From the NCBI GenBank assembly GCA_021825035.1, contig JAKAIQ010000085.1, forward strand, positions 1 to 8,348: a stretch of 8,348 nucleotides of DNA, read 5' to 3'. The stretch comes from Deltaproteobacteria bacterium (GTDB taxonomy: Bacteria > Desulfobacterota > GWC2-55-46). Made by a program: the position numbers and the translations under genes. Under the pieces are notes generated by a model. It saw only the letters and a program-made list of their open reading frames with translations. It did not search any database and was not told the origin of the DNA. Shown here piece after piece: positions 6,680-8,348 of this stretch. Position 1 is the first letter of the stretch, and each line of letters begins with the position of its first letter.

Positions 6680-6711
6680 CATAAAACGAAACTCCCGGCA
6701 ACAAGCCGGGG
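6680..6711 (-). terminator. Probable Rho-independent terminator of hemL
   Basis: On the minus strand CCCGGC (6710-6705), loop TTGTT and GCCGGG (6699-6694) form a GC-rich 6-bp stem, followed by AG and then TTTCGTTTT. It lies about 95 nt after the hemL stop and about 30 nt before the DUF202 start. The T tract is interrupted by one C, so efficiency could be partial and some readthrough into the DUF202 gene is possible. Confidence 0.6.
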
Positions 6712-6805
6712 GCATCAAAACCCTCTATCGAGGAAGCCGCTCCGCAGGCCGCCGGGTAATTGCCCCTGAAAAGCCAGGGTAACGGCCGATTGCTGGCCAT
6801 GCGCG

Positions 6806-8086
6806 TCAAAGCCCCCTGAAGCTCTTCTTTACGGCCTCAAGCGTTTTTTCCACGTCCGCGCCCGTATGCGCGAGGCTCACGAACGCGGCCTCGAACTGGG
6901 AAGGCGGCAGGTAGACCCCGTTCTTGAGCATCCGCGTGAAGTGCCTGGCGAACATCGCAAGGTCGCATGCCTTCGCGTCATTGTAGTTGCGAACCGGCCT
7001 GTCAGTAAAAAAGACGGTAAACATCGACCCCGCCACGTTTATCCTGCACGGCACGCCCGCCTTTTTAGCCATCTCCTCCACGCCGCCGCATATCGCCTCG
7101 GTCGTCTTGAAGAGCCTTTCGTAAGTCCCTTTTTTTTGAAGAAGCTTCAGGGTCTCTATTCCGGCGGTCATGGCTATCGGGTTTCCGGATAGCGTCCCGG
7201 CCTGATACACCGGGCCTATCGGCGCGAGCCGCTCCATTATCTCCCTCCTGCCGCCGAAGGCCCCCACCGGAAGCCCGCCTCCGATGACCTTGCCGAGGCA
7301 GGTGAGGTCAGGGTCGATCTTGTACGCCTTCTGCGCCCCTCCGTAGCAGAGCCTGAAGCCGCTCATGACCTCGTCCGCTATGAGAAGCGCGCCGTATTGT
7401 TCCGTTATCTTGCAGAGCCCTTCCATGAACCCGTCGCCCGGCAAAACCACGCCCATGTTGCCCGGCGCGCCCTCGACTATCACGCAGGCTATGCCCTCCG
7501 GGTCTTTCTCGAATATATCCTTTACCGAGCCGAGGTCGTTATATATCGCGTTATACGTATGCTTGGCGAGGTCGGCCGGGACTCCGGGCGAGTCCGGCAC
7601 GCCGAGGGTCGCCGCGCCGCTTCCGGCCTTCACGAGAAGGCTGTCCGCGTGGCCGTGATAGCACCCCTCGAACTTCAATATCCCGTCCCTCTTCGTAAAG
7701 GCGCGCGCGAGCCTGATGGCGCTCATCGTCGCCTCCGTCCCGGAGCTTACGAACCTCACCATGTCCATAGATGGGAAGGCCTTGAGCGTCATCTCCGCGA
7801 GAACCACCTCAAGCTCCGTCGGCGCCCCGAAGCTCGTGCCCCTGTCGATCGCCTTCTTGAGGGCCGCCGAGACCTTCGGGTGGCCGTGTCCGAGTATCAT
7901 CGGCCCCCATGAGCCTATGTAATCCACGTATTCCCTGCCGTCCGCGTCGTAGACCTTCGACCCTTTGGCCCTGCTTATGAAAAGAGGGCCTCCGCCGACC
8001 GCCTTGAACGCTCTTACCGGGCTGTTTACCCCTCCGGGTATGAGCTTCAGCGCCTTTCTGAGAAGCTGCGCGGACTTTTTTCCCAT
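6806..8086 (-). CDS. hemL: Glutamate-1-semialdehyde 2,1-aminomutase
   Basis: HemL is the PLP enzyme that isomerises glutamate-1-semialdehyde to 5-aminolevulinate, the committed product of the C5 tetrapyrrole pathway, in the cytoplasm. The 426-residue length is normal. The N-terminal LIPGGVNSPVRAF (15-27) is diagnostic, as are SSGTEATMSAIRLAR (114-128), YHGHADSLLVKAGSG (143-157), the cofactor-binding DEVMSGFR (238-245), the Schiff-base lysine 266 in LGKVIGGGLPVGAFGG, and QAGTLSGNP (295-303). One deviation is VEGAPGNMG at 204-212, where the family usually has VEPVAGNMG. The ATG at 8086 has AAGGAG with a 7-nt spacer. The gene appears to be a single-gene transcription unit with its own promoter about 110-140 nt upstream and a terminator downstream. 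It is unrelated in function to the polysaccharide operon. Confidence 0.98.
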   Translation of the reverse strand: MGKKSAQLLRKALKLIPGGVNSPVRAFKAVGGGPLFISRAKGSKVYDADGREYVDYIGSWGPMILGHGHPKVSAALKKAIDRGTSFGAPTELEVVLAEMTLKAFPSMDMVRFVSSGTEATMSAIRLARAFTKRDGILKFEGCYHGHADSLLVKAGSGAATLGVPDSPGVPADLAKHTYNAIYNDLGSVKDIFEKDPEGIACVIVEGAPGNMGVVLPGDGFMEGLCKITEQYGALLIADEVMSGFRLCYGGAQKAYKIDPDLTCLGKVIGGGLPVGAFGGRREIMERLAPIGPVYQAGTLSGNPIAMTAGIETLKLLQKKGTYERLFKTTEAICGGVEEMAKKAGVPCRINVAGSMFTVFFTDRPVRNYNDAKACDLAMFARHFTRMLKNGVYLPPSQFEAAFVSLAHTGADVEKTLEAVKKSFRGL

Positions 8087-8111
8087 CTTTCAGCTCCTTT
8101 TTGCTTAAATC

Positions 8112-8141
8112 TTTTCAGGGCCGATGCCTGGCCGCTGAAAA
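8112..8141 (-). promoter_or_regulatory. Stable hairpin in the hemL leader, just upstream of the ribosome site
   Basis: TTTTCAGGGCC (8112-8122) pairs with GGCC-G-CTGAAAA (8130-8141) with one bulged base and a 7-nt loop, giving 11 base pairs. It lies between the promoter and the AAGGAG site (8094-8099). It is not followed by a T run in either direction, so it is not a standard terminator. It may affect message stability or translation of hemL. Confidence 0.45.
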
Positions 8142-8177
8142 AAGAGGCTTTCGATACCCAGCGGCGAGCGCCGGGAG

Positions 8178-8190
8178 GCTCATTATGAGC
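8178..8190. promoter_or_regulatory. Perfect 13-bp palindrome at the expected hemL transcription start
   Basis: GCTCATTATGAGC is a perfect 6-1-6 palindrome placed 5 bp downstream of the candidate -10 of hemL, so it covers the expected +1. This is a classic location for a repressor operator. One half plus its flank (ATTATGAGCATT) recurs at 8334-8345. The binding protein is unknown. Confidence 0.5.
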
Positions 8191-8194
8191 ATTC

Positions 8195-8224
8195 ATCCTA
8201 CCTGAACGCCGGAATCCGTGTCAA
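8195..8224 (-). promoter_or_regulatory. Candidate sigma-70 promoter of hemL
   Basis: On the minus strand a perfect TTGACA (8224-8219) is followed after 18 bases by TAGGAT (8200-8195), which matches four of six -10 positions. Transcription would start near 8188, giving a leader of about 100 nt before the hemL ATG. It is the best promoter match in the window. Confidence 0.6.
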
Positions 8225-8348
8225 CGTCTTTTTGGCCGGGCCTCCGGCTCAAATGTCATCCGGTTTTAACAGAGTTGTCACATTCCTGTAACATAACGGA
8301 TGTATGATGGCGCGGGGATGTGCGCTGAAGGTTATTATGAGCATTTTG

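Noticed and set aside
6690..6775. Superficial resemblance of the plus strand to the 3' part of a GEMM (cyclic di-GMP) riboswitch (GCCGGGTAATTGCC)
   Set aside because: The conserved 5' core and the GACGCAAAGCC element are absent, and no plus-strand gene lies downstream. The region is better explained as hairpins and a terminator after hemL.
8300..8348. Plus-strand open frame starting ATG TAT GAT and running off the window
   Set aside because: It has only 16 codons, no ribosome site and no promoter match I could defend, so it is not reported as a gene.

Overview
The window is a G+C-rich bacterial sequence in which every gene I can support lies on the minus strand, so transcription runs from high to low coordinates. 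An ABC-transporter pair of the Wzm/Wzt type and a dTDP-rhamnose pathway point to a Gram-negative bacterium with an exported rhamnose-containing O-antigen or capsule-like polysaccharide. HemL means tetrapyrroles are made by the C5 (glutamate) route, which argues against a typical alphaproteobacterium. A deltaproteobacterial (Desulfobacterota-like) or similar lineage would fit, but that is an impression and not something the sequence proves.

Layout in order of transcription. At the right, 8087-8348 is an upstream region with a good sigma-70-like promoter, a palindrome over the likely start of transcription and a leader hairpin; it serves hemL (8086-6806). A hairpin followed by a T-rich tract around 6680-6711 probably ends the hemL transcript. 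A small DUF202 membrane protein gene follows (6651-6277). Next is a short regulatory region (about 6119-6202) with three dyads and a promoter-like element. It precedes a compact seven-gene run: a winged-helix/Rossmann regulator (6124-5492), rfbA/rmlA long form (5462-4365), a divergent rfbC/rmlC-type epimerase (4361-3885), rfbD/rmlD (3888-2986), rfbB/rmlB (2993-1890), wzm (1859-1041) and wzt (1034-18). The spacing from 5495 down to 1034 runs from 8-nt overlaps to a 30-nt gap, so this is very probably one operon.

How they work together: RmlA makes dTDP-glucose, RmlB dehydrates it, RmlC epimerises it and RmlD reduces it to dTDP-L-rhamnose. Wzm/Wzt export a finished polysaccharide across the inner membrane. 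The glycosyltransferases that would use the rhamnose are not in the window and probably lie to the left. The first gene looks like the operon's own regulator. Its promoter sits between two near-identical 15-bp palindromes, which suggests autoregulation, and its C-terminal domain could sense a nucleotide or dinucleotide ligand.

Most of the content belongs to known families. The points most worth a second look are the regulator with its paired operators, the apparent truncation or frameshift of Wzt, the divergent RmlC, and the layered control elements upstream of hemL. I found no CRISPR array, insertion sequence, tRNA or rRNA.
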